A DNA stretch of 64,000 nucleotides from Pagrus major. Taxonomy: Eukaryota; Chordata; Actinopteri; Spariformes; Sparidae. The stretch covers positions 19,907,749 through 19,971,748 of the forward strand of contig NC_133237.1 in NCBI RefSeq assembly GCF_040436345.1, read 5' to 3'. The notes below the pieces were generated by a model that saw only the letters and a list, made by a program, of their open reading frames with translations, made no database searches and was not told the DNA's origin. Shown one piece after another: positions 26,717 through 39,284 of the stretch; the first letter of the stretch is position 1; each line of letters starts with the position of its first letter. Both the position numbers and the translations under genes were made by a program.

Positions 26717-29708
26717 TATCATGCTCCAGTAATAATACCAACATGATTTGCAAGTTATTACATCACAACAGTGTGATTGGTCAGTTGCAATCAAAGTCCT
26801 GGAACAACATTATTTATGAAGTTCCAGGAATAACAACACCCCCGCAGTATCAGATGGACTGGCATGAACCTGTTGAAACTAGTGGAATTTCCCACAATAG
26901 TAAAAAAATAAGCGTTGCAAAGATACAGGCATCCACACACAAATGCACACGCATCCATAAAGTACAGACAAACACACACCTTTCCTCCACATCACCCTCG
27001 GCAAATAGTGCCGCATCCACTTCAGCAGGGAACCAACAGTCCTTGCATTCAAAATCATGAAATTTTAAACAAATCTATTATGTGCAGGCAAATGAACAAC
27101 AAACAATAAAATTGCCTCATTCTTTCAATTCCCCACAACACATGAAGTTGAAAAGTTGGCGATTAAGCACACACATGAACACACGCACGCACGCACACAC
27201 ACACACACTCACAAACATAAACACTTAACTCAATTAACACATTTTGAACCATCCGCAAAATGATACACCCACATCATTTCACACCCACAAATGTGTTTCT
27301 ATGCTGCGCATATTCTCTGCGTGAATGTGAGCATCATTTGCCAATGATTCTGTTGTTGATTTCATAATAACACTGTGCTGTCAGCTATAACCCCCAAGAC
27401 ATTTTCAGTTTTTCGGTGATGTGATGTGTCACTGTGCTTTCCTGAAGTTGGCCTGCCAATGTGTCAGTGTGTTCTCACTCCAGCAGCTCTGTCTGTCCTT
27501 TCCTCTCCTGATGCTTCCTGTCAGTCTGCACTCTCACAAATGTATCTTTCTCAGACACACCAGCAATACAGTGAATTCATACATGTTGTCATGTAATAAT
27601 GGATGAAACGAAGGGACAAGAAGGTGGGAGTGATAATACCTTGTTGTTTGGTGGTAAAAATAAATTAAGAGGAAATGTGGCTCTGGGACATGAAAGGAAA
27701 AGGAATTTGCCAGTGAAAAGAAGGAACATCAAATGCTTTATAGTTAAAAGAAATTAATTATCCTCCTCGTGTTAACTTCTTCTTCTCATGAGGACACTTA
27801 TTTTATTTATGTGCACAACATTAATTGTTACCTTAATCTCAAGGAAATAGTGTTTTAACACTTTTAAAAGGTGGGACCAGGTAGTCCATTTTGTGTGAGT
27901 CATTGCAAACAATATGCAAATCAATACTTAGTATTCACAGGTTTGGCTCTCACATGTGCTATTTTGTGTAAAGAGCTTAATCATATTCAGAAGGAACAGA
28001 TGTCTGCATTAAAATGAAACAAAAAGAGAGAGAGAGTGTCGGTGGTAGTGTGATCTTTAGCAGCACCGGCGGCCGCTGCTTTTATGCATTGAGAGAAAAA
28101 GAGGCAGCACAGGTACATCAGTCTGGGACTTACTGTTATTAAGAATGACATGTTCTTGCCCCGGCGCCCAAGCTCTCATTGAGGAAATCATAAACTATTC
28201 TAAATTAAATTATCTAATGAGCCTCCAACCCGAAGGAAAGTTTTAGATGGAGCATAATACCGCAAAGGCTCATTGTCTGTGCAGGCCTTCGGCAGTAAGG
28301 TTAAATCTAATTCTCATGAGGGATGGAGAGTCATACATTGCACCGAACTATCTTTCATTTCTGTTTCTGTATTTAACCGAGGATCACGTCCAGGTCAATC
28401 CTGCATCTGGTTACACACAGACCCAGTCGGTGAGAGGAGACAGCTCGGCACTGGGGATGTCAGCTCAAAACAGAGGAAAGCAGCTTGGCACAGGTTTTGT
28501 CTGATTAAGAGAGGAGCTCTGGAGAGAAGGAGCTGAGACACAATGACACCACCTTGCCTGCCTTTGATGGAGATGATCATCATGGGACTAATCAACCCCC
28601 ACAATAAACAAAAAGCAAACATCCAACAGAATGGGAAATTATTCTGACCAAGGCGAGTGCCATTAATATGCTTTTCCCTAATGACCGTGTCCCCTTGAGA
28701 GGGTGCCGGGTGTCTTATCCCATTGATTTCCATTGAAAATCACTTGTATTGACCATAAACTGGTGCCCTGTTCTGCAGCATCGCTACAAACCCTTCTGAC
28801 ACACCTCCTCCAACCACTTACATTTAAATGGCCGAATGCAAGCTAATTAGTGACTGTGTCTAGCTAGTTTATTATGTATTAATAAACTCAGAGTGTGCAT
28901 GTAAACGTGCTAATTGGCTCGAGTTGGTGGAGGCACTAAACAAAGCTTGCCCACAGCCGAGGGAGGAGGTGGTGGTGATGGGGAGCGTCCGTCAGTCAGC
29001 CGTCCTCCTTAGGGAGAAGAGAAAAGGAGGAGAGTGAGAGGAGATGTATTCAAAGCCTTATCTCACACTGCTTGTCTGGCTCTCTTCCCTACATGCCAGA
29101 CAGTGGACCCCCAAAGAGAGAATAACATCCACCCTCTCTGTCCTGTCCTTCACTCTATTTCGGCTATGTCATGTCACGCTTGTGCTCTCGTCGTCTCTGG
29201 ATATCATCTCTTTTCATCTCTTCTATTTGATTCACCATTACAGTGTTACTGCGGAGGCGCCAAACTTCTGCTTCCCTGAAGGGGGTTGTGGTGACATTGG
29301 ATTGCTGCTGATGAGACAGAGCACTGAGCCAGTCTGACTGTCTAGTTGTTCTAATCAGAGATTTACTAATCACCGGCCGCAGGGATCAATCAGAAAGAAT
29401 TACAACACATCAGGAAACTTATTACAAACCCATGAACATGCGCTAAACTTTGGATTTGTATTGTTGAATGGTGCACTTACAGACAGTGTGAGGAGGAGGA
29501 CATAGAAAAATGATCATACTCTTCGCTGACATTATCTAAACAAACTCAGCGCATGATGCACATGCACACACACGTGATTGTGAAACACACACATACACAC
29601 AGTGCCTCCACCACATAAGGGCTGCAGGGTGGTGTTGCCATAGGAACGGGGAAAGGTAATGGCCATGTTCTTGAGCTGATGCCGCAGGGGGTGAGGGGCA
29701 AAAGAGGG

Positions 29709-29739
<31 letters not shown>

Positions 29740-29748
29740 TGTGTGTGG
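29709..29748. repeat. (GT)n microsatellite
   Basis: GT units with one ATGT interruption. This tract generates spurious Val/Cys-rich ORFs. Confidence 0.95.
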
Positions 29749-30114
29749 TGGGGGGGTTAAAGTGAGTCAGAGTCATGGACTAATGATAAGAGCTTTAATT
29801 TCAAATCTGCCATCTTACTGTCACCATCATCTGTCAACCAGCGGCGGCGACAACTCCCGAGAACGCCAGCATACTATGAGGATAACATTTGAAGAAATAC
29901 ATGCAATAACTTTCAGGCAACAGTGATGCTATGCGACTTGTTTTTAATACGTTCAGCAGAACATCCAGCTAATGTGGTTAATTCTGTCAGCTTTGATGCA
30001 GAAAGAACTGCTGGGCATCTGCATGCATGACCCTCCCCTCTCCACCCCTTGGGTATGAATAAATAATCCCTAATGCAATGAGCCAACCCTTTAACCAACA
30101 CTGATGACCATTTC

Positions 30115-30134
30115 TGTGTGTGTGTGTGTGTGTG
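30115..30134. repeat. (TG)n microsatellite
   Basis: About ten uninterrupted TG units. Confidence 0.9.
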
Positions 30135-30350
30135 ATTAAATATTACTGAGAAGTGCAAATAATTTAATCATACCTCAGCAGCCTAGTCCCTATAGAGAGC
30201 TGTTTAAGTGTCAGCAGGCTCCAGGGTCTCATTCATATTTGACGTAATGATATATGCATAATATAGTTCCAGAGATGTTCTAATAATAACCTGTAGACAC
30301 TCAGTGAGTTTGTATCATGACCTTTTGTCGACTCACTATACTTCACTTTC

Positions 30351-31403
30351 GGGCTGGGTGATATGGTTTAAATCGTTATATAATGAAGAATAACGAGCCC
30401 GATGCTGATCTTAGGATAGCAGTGATTGTATGTAATCAAGTAAATGTATTCTACTTTAAGTACAAGCGCAGTTTTGAGATACATGTATCTTACTTGAATA
30501 TTCTCCTTTTATGCTCTACTTTTACTCCAATACATTTCAGAGGGAAATTATGCACTTTTTGATACATTTGATTATGTTTGTACAAATAAAACAATATCAG
30601 TGTCATAAAAAGTACCCAAAAGTCACACTTTAAAGGACACATATTATATTAAACTATTACTTTAGTAAAAGCGAAAGTTACGCATGTGAATATTATTTGA
30701 GTAAAACTCTAATAGTGTCTTATATTAAATGTACTTAAGTATCAAAAGTACAAGTAAAGTAGGCCTAACTAGTAACTAAAGGTATCAAGTAAATGTAGTG
30801 GAGTTTTGTACAAATGTACACCTTAAAATCTGACAAAGTGATCCTACTTTTAGCTCATACAACTTAAATATAATAGTCTACTTTTCTTAGTAATTCTGTA
30901 GTGCAGTATTTGAGTAAATATACTCAGTTACATTCCATCACTGCTTAATATATATGATGCATTGATAAGGATTAAACCAACAGGATGTTAAGTAGTAAAG
31001 ATTAGCTTAACATCAACCAGCTCATCATCAAAGTGCTACTTACACATTAATACATCAACAATAATAACCCAATAACAGTCTAACACACTGACATTCTACA
31101 TTAAGAGTACTTTTACTTTACAGTACAGTTTGTTGCTAATACTTACTTACCAGTCTACATACCTCTAGTTAAAAGGGGTTTAGGGAAATAATTTTAATAA
31201 TTAATCTCACCACTGGAATATGGCTTTGATATGCATAATCACACATAAAATAATCAAATTGGCTTCAAATCAAGAAACTTTGTTTTGCATTTATATAATA
31301 GATGTGACAAAAACTCTTTAAATTGCTTCAGTGGCCCATTATATGATCATCACAATATGATTCCAGTGAAAGATGATAAAATATGATATTGAAGTATTGC
31401 CCA
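30351..31403. mobile_element. Composite repeat: outer hAT-like element with nested MITE
   Basis: The left end GGGCTGGGTGATATGG and the right end AGTATTGCCCATGTC are imperfect inverted ends of a family common in fish. Between them, 30425-30943 is a reverse-oriented copy of the element at 12414-12882, ending in GTTACATTCCATCACTGC. The stretch 30960-31140 looks like further interior of that family. Exact borders and order of insertion are uncertain. Confidence 0.45.
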
Positions 31404-32642
31404 TGTCTCACTTTATGTTGTTAAAGTTGTCCTCGGATGATTTTATTTAAATCTTCACATGATGTCTGGATTTCATTTCTTGGGTGGTATTTTTGGAGCA
31501 CTTTTCTCTCTTTTCTTTATCTTCCTATATAAAAAAAAAAAATCTGTTATTCCAAAGAAGTTGATGTGAGGTGTGTGGGCTGCTGGATAACAGGATGAGA
31601 ATTATCTTCAGGCCACTCTGCCAATTAATCATAGTTTGTTAGTTTCCTCATCTCTCACAGAGTTGGTCATCACCTGCTGCTGCGGTTGTTCCTATCTCCC
31701 CCCCTTCTTCTTCTTCCTCCTCCTCCTCCTTCTCTTTCACCGCTTGATGGCTCCCTTTGTGTCACTTTACCCACACGATGACAGGGGGCTTTTAAAAATA
31801 GAAACGATCCACCCAGATTACAGCGTTTTAATTACACAGCTAGAGATGCAATGGGGGTGTAGAGGCCCCTTCCACTGACAGGGAGTGGGGAGGGAAGGAG
31901 GGTTGGAAAGCAGAGTGGTACAGTGAATGTAAACTGTGTGTGCTAATTAGTGTCGTCTGCCATAGTGAAGCTCAGGCTGTAACCGCCTATTGTACATGAA
32001 TTGTTGGCAGTGTCGCATTCTGAGCACTCCATAAACGCACACCTGTGGCCACATCACCATTAGTTTAAATATTAATGCTTAAAGATAATCTGTGGGCAGA
32101 CTTGGGCAAAAAAAAAAAAACAAGGCACCTGTATCACACTCATGACACCTATTCTGCATGTGCACAGTGGTGTTCTCTGTCAACGGCTTAACAGTTTGAC
32201 TATAAAAGTTTTACCTATTTATCTGTAGGAGGAGCAAAAGTTTATAACAGAAACAAATTTAACAATATATGTAAACTAAAAAATAAATGTACTGTATATC
32301 TCCACATAACTTCACTTATGTTCTGTAAGCGTTTTATTAACTATTTTTATACAGCTAATAAAGGCTAAATAATAAACAGTGCCACCTGATTTAGATCTTA
32401 TCCGAACGTATCTGTACAATCTCTAGGTTGTTGATTAAGGTTGTAGTCTATGTTATCACCTGTTGTAATAGTGTAGCCATTAGGGAGCATGTAAATATTT
32501 TATCATGTAACTGAGCTACATGCCATAATGTCAGCAGCACTCTCTCTGTCTGTGTTCACATACCTGGATACAAAGAAATGTGATGTGCTTTAGTTGTTGT
32601 TTTTTTTTGTTTATTCTAAATGAAAAGCACTACAAACAATTT

Positions 32643-32686
32643 TGTGTGTGTGTGCGCACGCGCGTGTATGCATGTGTGTGTGTGTT
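32643..32686. repeat. GT/GC alternating purine-pyrimidine tract
   Basis: GT units surround a GCGCACGCGCG core. Such alternating tracts can adopt Z-DNA. Confidence 0.85.
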
Positions 32687-33666
32687 GATGGACACTAATG
32701 TCCAGCACTTACATGCAGTGGTGCATCAGCTCCAGCGACAGAACACAAAACTAATTGGTTGTTGATTAGTTGTTGACTCATACAATTGCGTCAATGAAGT
32801 CTGAACCCATTTCAGACAATAACAGTTTCCACTGAGTAACTTCTTCAAAACTGTTCAGCTTTCTTTACCTAACAACAGTTAGCATTATAATATGTATCAG
32901 TGTTATCTTTAAAGTATCTTTTATTTCTTTTACGCATTAACCAAGATTCCATGACAGTAGGCCTGTGTCAAAGCAATGAATCAAACATTTCTTCAACATG
33001 CTTCAACATACTTTATTGTTTTACCATTTTGTATAGAGTAATTCCAAGTGCACAATAATGAAACTAAAGTCATTCAGTCATGCAATAAAAAAACTATACA
33101 AATCCACTACATAGGAGAGCTACAGATACAGAAAAGTGATAATGGCAACCCTCTCTACTTCATTTTGCCATAACATTTTATCCTTGCGACTGGACTGGTA
33201 AATACACAGAGTTTTGGTGATGGTTGAGTTTGAGCAAAAGGACAGATGATGAATCACGGAAGATGTGGTCACTGAATGCATTTTATGTTAAAGCAATAAA
33301 AACTGATGCATAGTTTAAATAGTTTTTAAATGGTGAACTGAAGTGAACTGAGAAATGTGAGTTGCAATTGTAAAAGAAAAATGTAATATTTAGTCCGGCT
33401 ATCAAGGTTTTAACTCAAATGAAACTGTATTTTTACTTTGACATTTAAGAGAAAAAAAGTTTTCATCAGCGTCATAAAAAATTAATTGCATCCACACTGT
33501 TTAAAATAGTAAAGTATAAAAAGAGTGGGTGAAAACTGTGATAGGCATTCTAATATAGTTTTGGTTCTTCGAGTCACCAGCTGCTCTGCTTTGGCTTCCA
33601 AAGTGAGCTTAATTACACAAAGAGCCTGCATACTGCAGGTCAATGTAGTGATCACAGACGGAGGCA

Positions 33667-33689
33667 GTGTGTGTGTGTGTGTGTGTGTA
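33667..33689. repeat. (GT)n microsatellite
   Basis: About 11 GT units, some 150 bp upstream of the proposed first prr29-like exon. Confidence 0.95.
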
Positions 33690-33839
33690 CGTGTTGTGTG
33701 GGTGAGCATGTGTGCATATGGGTGTGCAGAGTGTTTTGGCACCTTGGCAACCTGCTACTGTGTGCCTCTGCATCTCAGCAAACAGGTTAGAATTACATAC
33801 TGAGCATCGTGTAAATAATATCAGCTGAAGCTCCCACAT

Positions 33840-36800
33840 ATGGCGTGGACAGAAGATATTTATCCACACTTTGCGCCGAATGAGCCGCATGCTTTTCAGA
33901 TATTGCCTGTAAGTGTGAATTCATTTAACTCTTTCTCTTCTAAAGCTCTTTATCTTAGCAACAACCAACCTACCGCTCTCTGTGTAGCTCAAATACCAGA
34001 CAACAAAAGCTATCTCTTATCTTGCGTCATAATATAATCATTTCTAATATTAGAAGAAGTGATGTTTTTAATATTGTTTGCATATGAGAAGACAATCATT
34101 CGATTTCTTCCCCCTTCCTGTGGAGTGGCGCTTCACCTTCTGTACAGGTAGATACTGCAGTTTATTCTCAGCCACTGCGCCTCCAGGCAGAGAGCCTCAT
34201 TACGGTCCCATCTCTTCTCCCCAGGCTCCTCAGCAGCCCCCCACGATCCTGCAGCAGCTCCCAGCGACCGTGATGCCTCCTGGCTCCACTGCTTCCATTA
34301 GACCTGGTGGTCATGTCAAGGAGGGTATGGCAGATTGTCACCACACACAAACTAAATCTCACGGTTTCACACTCACAGCTGTTCATGCCTGTCTGTCACA
34401 TTAGCAGCCTGCTAGCATGCACTCAGATATATTATTTATGGTCTCCTCTTGAGCTTGGACAATTGCAGAAAATGTATGTGCATGGGTTTATGTGTCAGAG
34501 TGTGTTAAGTTCATGTTCATGCTCTACATAGGGTTTTTTTTTTTTTACCAGCCATGTTAATTATTCAATTACTCAAATCCAGTTTTGTAAGTCAGTGACA
34601 TGAATCCAGAGATGTAAAGGTTAACAACTGTCAATTGTTTCCTGCCACTTATAATGGCTTACTAAGTACTGTGGCACTTGAGTTTAATCTGAGTTCATTT
34701 AACGGTCCAGTGTGTTGGATTTAGGGGAAAATGGAATAAAATATTCATAATTATGCAGTTATTAGTCATATTCCCATGGAACTAAGAATTGCTGTGTTTT
34801 TGTTACTTCTGAATGAATCTACAGAGGGAGTGGTTCCTTTGCCATGGAGTCCAGTATGTTGCACCAACGTGTTTCTCTGGTATCCAAGAACAGACAAACC
34901 AAACACTAGCTTTAGAAAGGGGCCGTCATCTTTCACCTGTTTAGCTGCCACAATAGGGGAGGGTGACCAACCTCACCACTAGATGCCACTAAATCCTGCG
35001 CACTGGACCTTTAAAGCCAAACTTCTGCTTTGGAACATACACTTTACCTTTTTGCAGATATATTTTACTTTTCAGTTTTAATTTGTGTGAATGCAATGAT
35101 TTGCTAATCCTTTTCAACCTACGCATATTCAATTTAATGCAGTACAAAGACAAGATGTTTAATGTTCAAATAAACTTTATTGTTTTTATTATTGTTATTA
35201 GAATGAATTTGAGTCGTTTACAAGCAAAAAATGGCACGAGGCTCATTGCTTTATGAGCAAATACTCCAACAGAATTTAAGAATAACACTTATCAGCTTTG
35301 CAAGGAATTTCAGAAGTTCACTATCTTCAAAGCATCTAGGGAAATCTCTGAACCCGAGGGGCAAGGCTGAAAAACAACACTCAGGATCCCTCAGGCTGCA
35401 CTACATTAAAACCGGCATAATCGTCTAAATTATATTAATATGTGGGTTTCAGAGAACACATCAGAAAACCATTGTGAGTGAACACAGATGCATCCATAAA
35501 TGCAAGATAAGATTCAAAGTGAAAGCTATATCATCGACAAAATCCAGAAACTCTGCTGACTTCAATGAGCCCAAGGTCGTCTGAGATGGACTGACGCCAA
35601 GTTGAAACGTGTGCTATGGTGTGATGAGTTCACATTCAAATTGTTTTTAGAAACCACGGACATTGCGTCCGCGAGGCTAAAGAGGAAAAGGACCATACAG
35701 GTTGTTACCAGTGCAAAGTTCAAAAGACAGCATCTGTGATGGTGTGGGGGTGTGTTAGTGCCTATGGCATGGATAACTTGCACATCTGTGAAGGCAACAC
35801 TGATGCCAAAAGGTACAAACAAGTTTTGAAACAACATATGCTGCCAGCCAGACAAGGTCTTTTTCACAAACATCCCTGCTTGCAATGCCAAGCAACATTC
35901 TGCAGGTGTTAGAGCAGGGTGGCTCCGTAGTAAAAGGCTACTAAACTGGCCTGCCTGTAGTCCAGACCTGCCTTCCACTGAAAGTGTGTGATGCATCGTG
36001 AAGTGCAAAATACAACAACAGAGACCCCACTGAGCAACTACTACCTTCGACAATTGGTGTCCTCAGTTCCCAAACACATACTGAGTGTTGTAAAAAGAAG
36101 AGTTGATATAACACAGTGGTAAAGAGGCCCCTGGTTCCAACTTTTTGGGAGCGTGTTGCAGGCAACAAATTCAGAATGAGTGTTAGAAAAAACAATACAA
36201 TGTATTAGTCTAAAGATTAAATATTCTGTCTTCTGTTCTATTATTATATGTATTCAATTGAAAATAAGTTGGAAAGGATTTGCATTCTGTTTATATTTAT
36301 GTGTTACACAGCATTCTGTCTTCATCTGTTAATCAGGGTTGTATTATGTCAAACAATAGCCAGCCACATAAAGTTTTTAAATGACAGATTTCTAGTAACT
36401 TGAACTGACTGCTCTAAATCTTGGTCAGAAAGCGTATTTATATTGCTGGGAAGGAGTTTAATAATTTAGCGAGGTGAGCCACTGCCGAACAAATGTTGAC
36501 TGACAAGGAGGAGAGAAAATTGAGTTTGGCACCTCACATTCACCACCTGGGTTTGACACAATGTGGGTTAATCACCTAGCCACCCTGAGGGAAGAGGACA
36601 GAATAGCAGGCAGATATATAAGAAAATCAGAGGTCCCTCACATAGTGCTGATGGTGCTTTGTCTGTCTCTCTCTGTGTGTGTGTGTGTGTGGTTGTGTGT
36701 GTGTGGTTGTGTGGGTGGGTGGGTGGGTGTAATATTCTCAATATGCAGACCTTGTAGAGCTGATGATGATCCAGAATGTCCAGATGCACCAGATCATCAT

Positions 36801-39257
36801 GAACAACATGACCATGTCAGCTCTCAACTCGTTCGGATACTCCAGCCCTCCGCCGGGCCATGCGGTGGGTACCAGACACGGTTCAGGATTCACTCAGTTA
36901 ATAGATTGAGTCGAATTTGATTAAAATGGATCATACATTTTAAACTGGAATTAAAAATAAATTATATAATGTAATATGAAACTGAGTTTGATTGAATTAA
37001 CCTTATAATGGTATAATAAAATGCAGAGAAAAGTTTCCCTCCAGCACACTGTTGGACTGTGTTAAAGGTACACTATGTAGCTGGCAGTCTGGATTAGGAG
37101 GTTGGAGCACCGGGGAAGTGTGGGTGTTTACACCGCTAGCATAGGAGCTCTGGACCAAGATAGGCTTGGGCTAGCTGGTTAGCATGCTAACAACATTCTG
37201 TTGATAATTTTAGTCAAATTTTGAATGTTTTCAACTAAAATTCTTAGAGTTTAGAGAGTTGTGGGGCATTATTGGGATTTGAGGGTCCTGTAAGGCATGT
37301 TAATTTACTGAGTCAATCTACCTTGTGGTAATACGATAAAACAAGTAAATAAGGAGGTTTTTTTCTTTTCATTTCTTGCAGTGTCACATTACTGAATGAA
37401 AACGTAAGCGCTGAAAACGTATAAAGCTGGACTGTTTTTCTCCTTCACTGTGGCAGGCTCATAGAGATATGGTTATACTTCAAGAGAATGAGCCTGACCC
37501 GGAGATATACCACCACTATTACCAGCCTGCCCCGGACCTGTTCTACCCTGCATGGCTCCTGCCTCAGGCCACACTGATCTACCAAGACCCCAACAAACCC
37601 CCCTCTTCTCCACCTCACAGTGACAGGTGATCAGCTCCTCTACATCCACGGCTTTTCATAAGACACACATTAACTGTCAGATGAAGTAAAAAGTCAGCTG
37701 CACACAACACTAAATCATATTATTTTTGTATCAAATCATCACCAGCTGCCAGAGTGAGATCTTTTCAAAACGGGCACCAGAATTTAATTTGGGCAGCCAG
37801 CAAATCTATGAGATTTCAATCAATTACAAGGGAAAGGACGCGGTCTGTGCAGGGGCTCCACTGTTTGAGGCAGATTCAGAAAATCATTTCTATCTCAAAC
37901 CCAGTCATTCTTTGAAGACAAAGCGTGTTAATTTCTGACCTTACTTTAAGTTAATTGGCGTGTTATTTGGAGCGCAAAGATTAAGGACAACTTGCTAAAA
38001 AGTACAGTGAGGACAAGCATTTCACATTAGATGAGCTTCCAGGTTAATGGTTTTAGGAGGACAGTCTTTTACTAATTTATCCTCTTGAGGAAACTAATGT
38101 TACGAGTAATGAGCAATTGCAGTTGAATATTTGAGAGTAATATTAGCCAAACCTTAAAGATCCCCTCAACACATGTATCCTTGATGTGCCCCCTATTTCT
38201 TCTCCCTTGTTAAAAACCCCAGAATATATGAATTTGCAAATATTTTTAATTTCACAAGTTTAACTGCTGGACGCAAGATGACCTTTTTATAGGTTTTTAG
38301 TGAGCACAGACAAAACTTTCACCAATGAATGTAAAAACTTCTAGTGTAAAACTCTGCACATGAATTCTTCTACAAGCTCAAATATCCAACTGCAGTAAGA
38401 AGAAGAAAAACACATTTTGACTGGAGGGGGACTTCAAGTTAAAGGTAACACCTCCTATAACTTTTGGGGGAGGATGGGAGGACGTGCATCATGTCTACCA
38501 AGCTGTGCTTGAACAACTTGTTCTCACCTTTTAGAAACTGTCAGCACTATCGGAAAAGAAAAAGGAGCTAGACAGAGAAGAATTGTGCACATAGCCTTAA
38601 AAATCACCGCAACTAACTCTTTTCTTGCACAGAAATTTACGAGACCTGAATGGACCTTTCCATCTCCAGAAAACAATTATTCAAAATCGCTTCAGAAGCT
38701 GCATTCTTAATAAATACCGATATCACTACATTTTTATGCCCTATCTTAAAATCATTCCTCTTTAATACCAGTTAGTGAAAAACATCCAAGAGATGTAAAC
38801 CACTGAAAATGTTTGTGTGATCAGGCCTGCTGTCCCTCCTCCTCCCCCGCCCAACACCACTGGGACTGTGGGAGCCGACGTCACACCCGCAGCAGGTAAA
38901 ACCAACTACACATCAACACCCAGCCAGCAGCCGGTTAACACAGTCTGCTCCCGTGATGTCATAGGTGCCCCCGAAACAGGGTGACAGGAGAGGCGACAAG
39001 CAGCAAGCTTCACGGTAATTATGAGAAGAGTACTGATTGGAGATGCTGCTAATGATTATAGTGCTGTTGATTGTGAATGGCTTAAAAGATGAGTTCATCA
39101 GCGCTTTAGATTGGTGTGATGTTTTATCTTTTTTTTTATAGAGAGTGGAGCTGAGGCAGACGCAGAGAAGAAGAGAGAGGGATCATTAATTCACAATATG
39201 TTTAAAATGGGCACTGCTCGGGACGAAAAAACAATCTTGCTTTTTCATATTATCTGA
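33840..39257 (+). CDS. prr29: PRR29-like proline-rich protein (six coding exons)
   Basis: The function of the family is unknown. Exons: 33840-33908, 34225-34324, 36749-36864, 37457-37626, 38825-38895, 39142-39257; total 642 nt, 213 aa. The diagnostic block crosses the exon 2/3 junction: VKED then LVELMMIQNVQMHQIIMNN, a predicted helix also present in human PRR29 and, as I recall, in C21orf58-type proteins. Downstream are a Tyr/Pro-rich segment (YHHYYQPAPDLFYPAWLLP) and VPPPPPPNTTGTVGADV, close to the PRR29 C-terminal motif. The first exon is the least certain: it starts MAWTEDIYPHF and ends at a GTAAGT donor in phase. Exon 2 follows a strong pyrimidine tract and CCAG. The terminal exon encodes a charged tail I do not recognise. 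The gene is convergent with tcap. Confidence 0.8.
34699..35016. mobile_element. Inverted-repeat element with GGTCCAGTG ends
   Basis: Left AACGGTCCAGTGTGTTGGAT and right ATCCTGCGCACTGGACCTTT are inverted copies with a few mismatches. The interior is about 300 bp and non-coding. A one-ended fragment of the same family is at 321-346. It lies in intron 2 of the prr29-like gene. Confidence 0.7.
35057..36322 (+). mobile_element. Decayed Tc1/mariner-like DNA transposon
   Basis: About 1.2 kb with inverted ends: left AATGCAATGATTTGCTAATC near 35091 and right GGATTTGCATTCTG near 36275, both flanked by TCAATT-type motifs. The plus-strand interior at about 35230-36130 resembles a Tc1-type DDE transposase gene read at low fidelity, for example the stretch around TGATGGTGTGGGGGTGTGTT. 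It is riddled with stops and frameshifts, so no intact transposase exists. It sits in sense orientation in intron 2 of the prr29-like gene. Outer borders are estimated. Confidence 0.75.
36671..36728. repeat. GT/GGGT-rich low-complexity tract
   Basis: TGTG units followed by GGTTGTG and GGGT units, ending about 20 bp before the acceptor of prr29-like exon 3. It may affect the pyrimidine tract of that acceptor. Confidence 0.85.
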
Positions 39258-39278
39258 AAAATCTGATCTTTTATATAG

Positions 39279-39284
39279 AATAAA
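39279..39284 (+). terminator. prr29: Poly(A) signal of the prr29-like gene
   Basis: AATAAA begins only 22 nt after the TGA stop at 39255-39257. That gives a very short 3' UTR and supports the terminal exon call. Confidence 0.6.

Larger units (their letters stand above)
22101..33839. other. 11.7-kb gene-free region between rprml and the prr29-like gene
   Basis: No ORF here shows a recognisable domain, and none has consistent splice borders. The region holds a SINE, MITE-like elements and many GT/CA microsatellites. It also holds unique stretches rich in TAAT-type homeodomain cores (for example about 28050-28260, 28800-28970, 29330-29400, 31780-32070) that look like possible conserved non-coding elements. 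That last reading is inference only. Confidence 0.55.

Noticed and set aside
35562-36195. Minus-strand ORF of 163 codons
   Set aside because: It is antisense to the decayed Tc1-like transposase region and shows no family resemblance.
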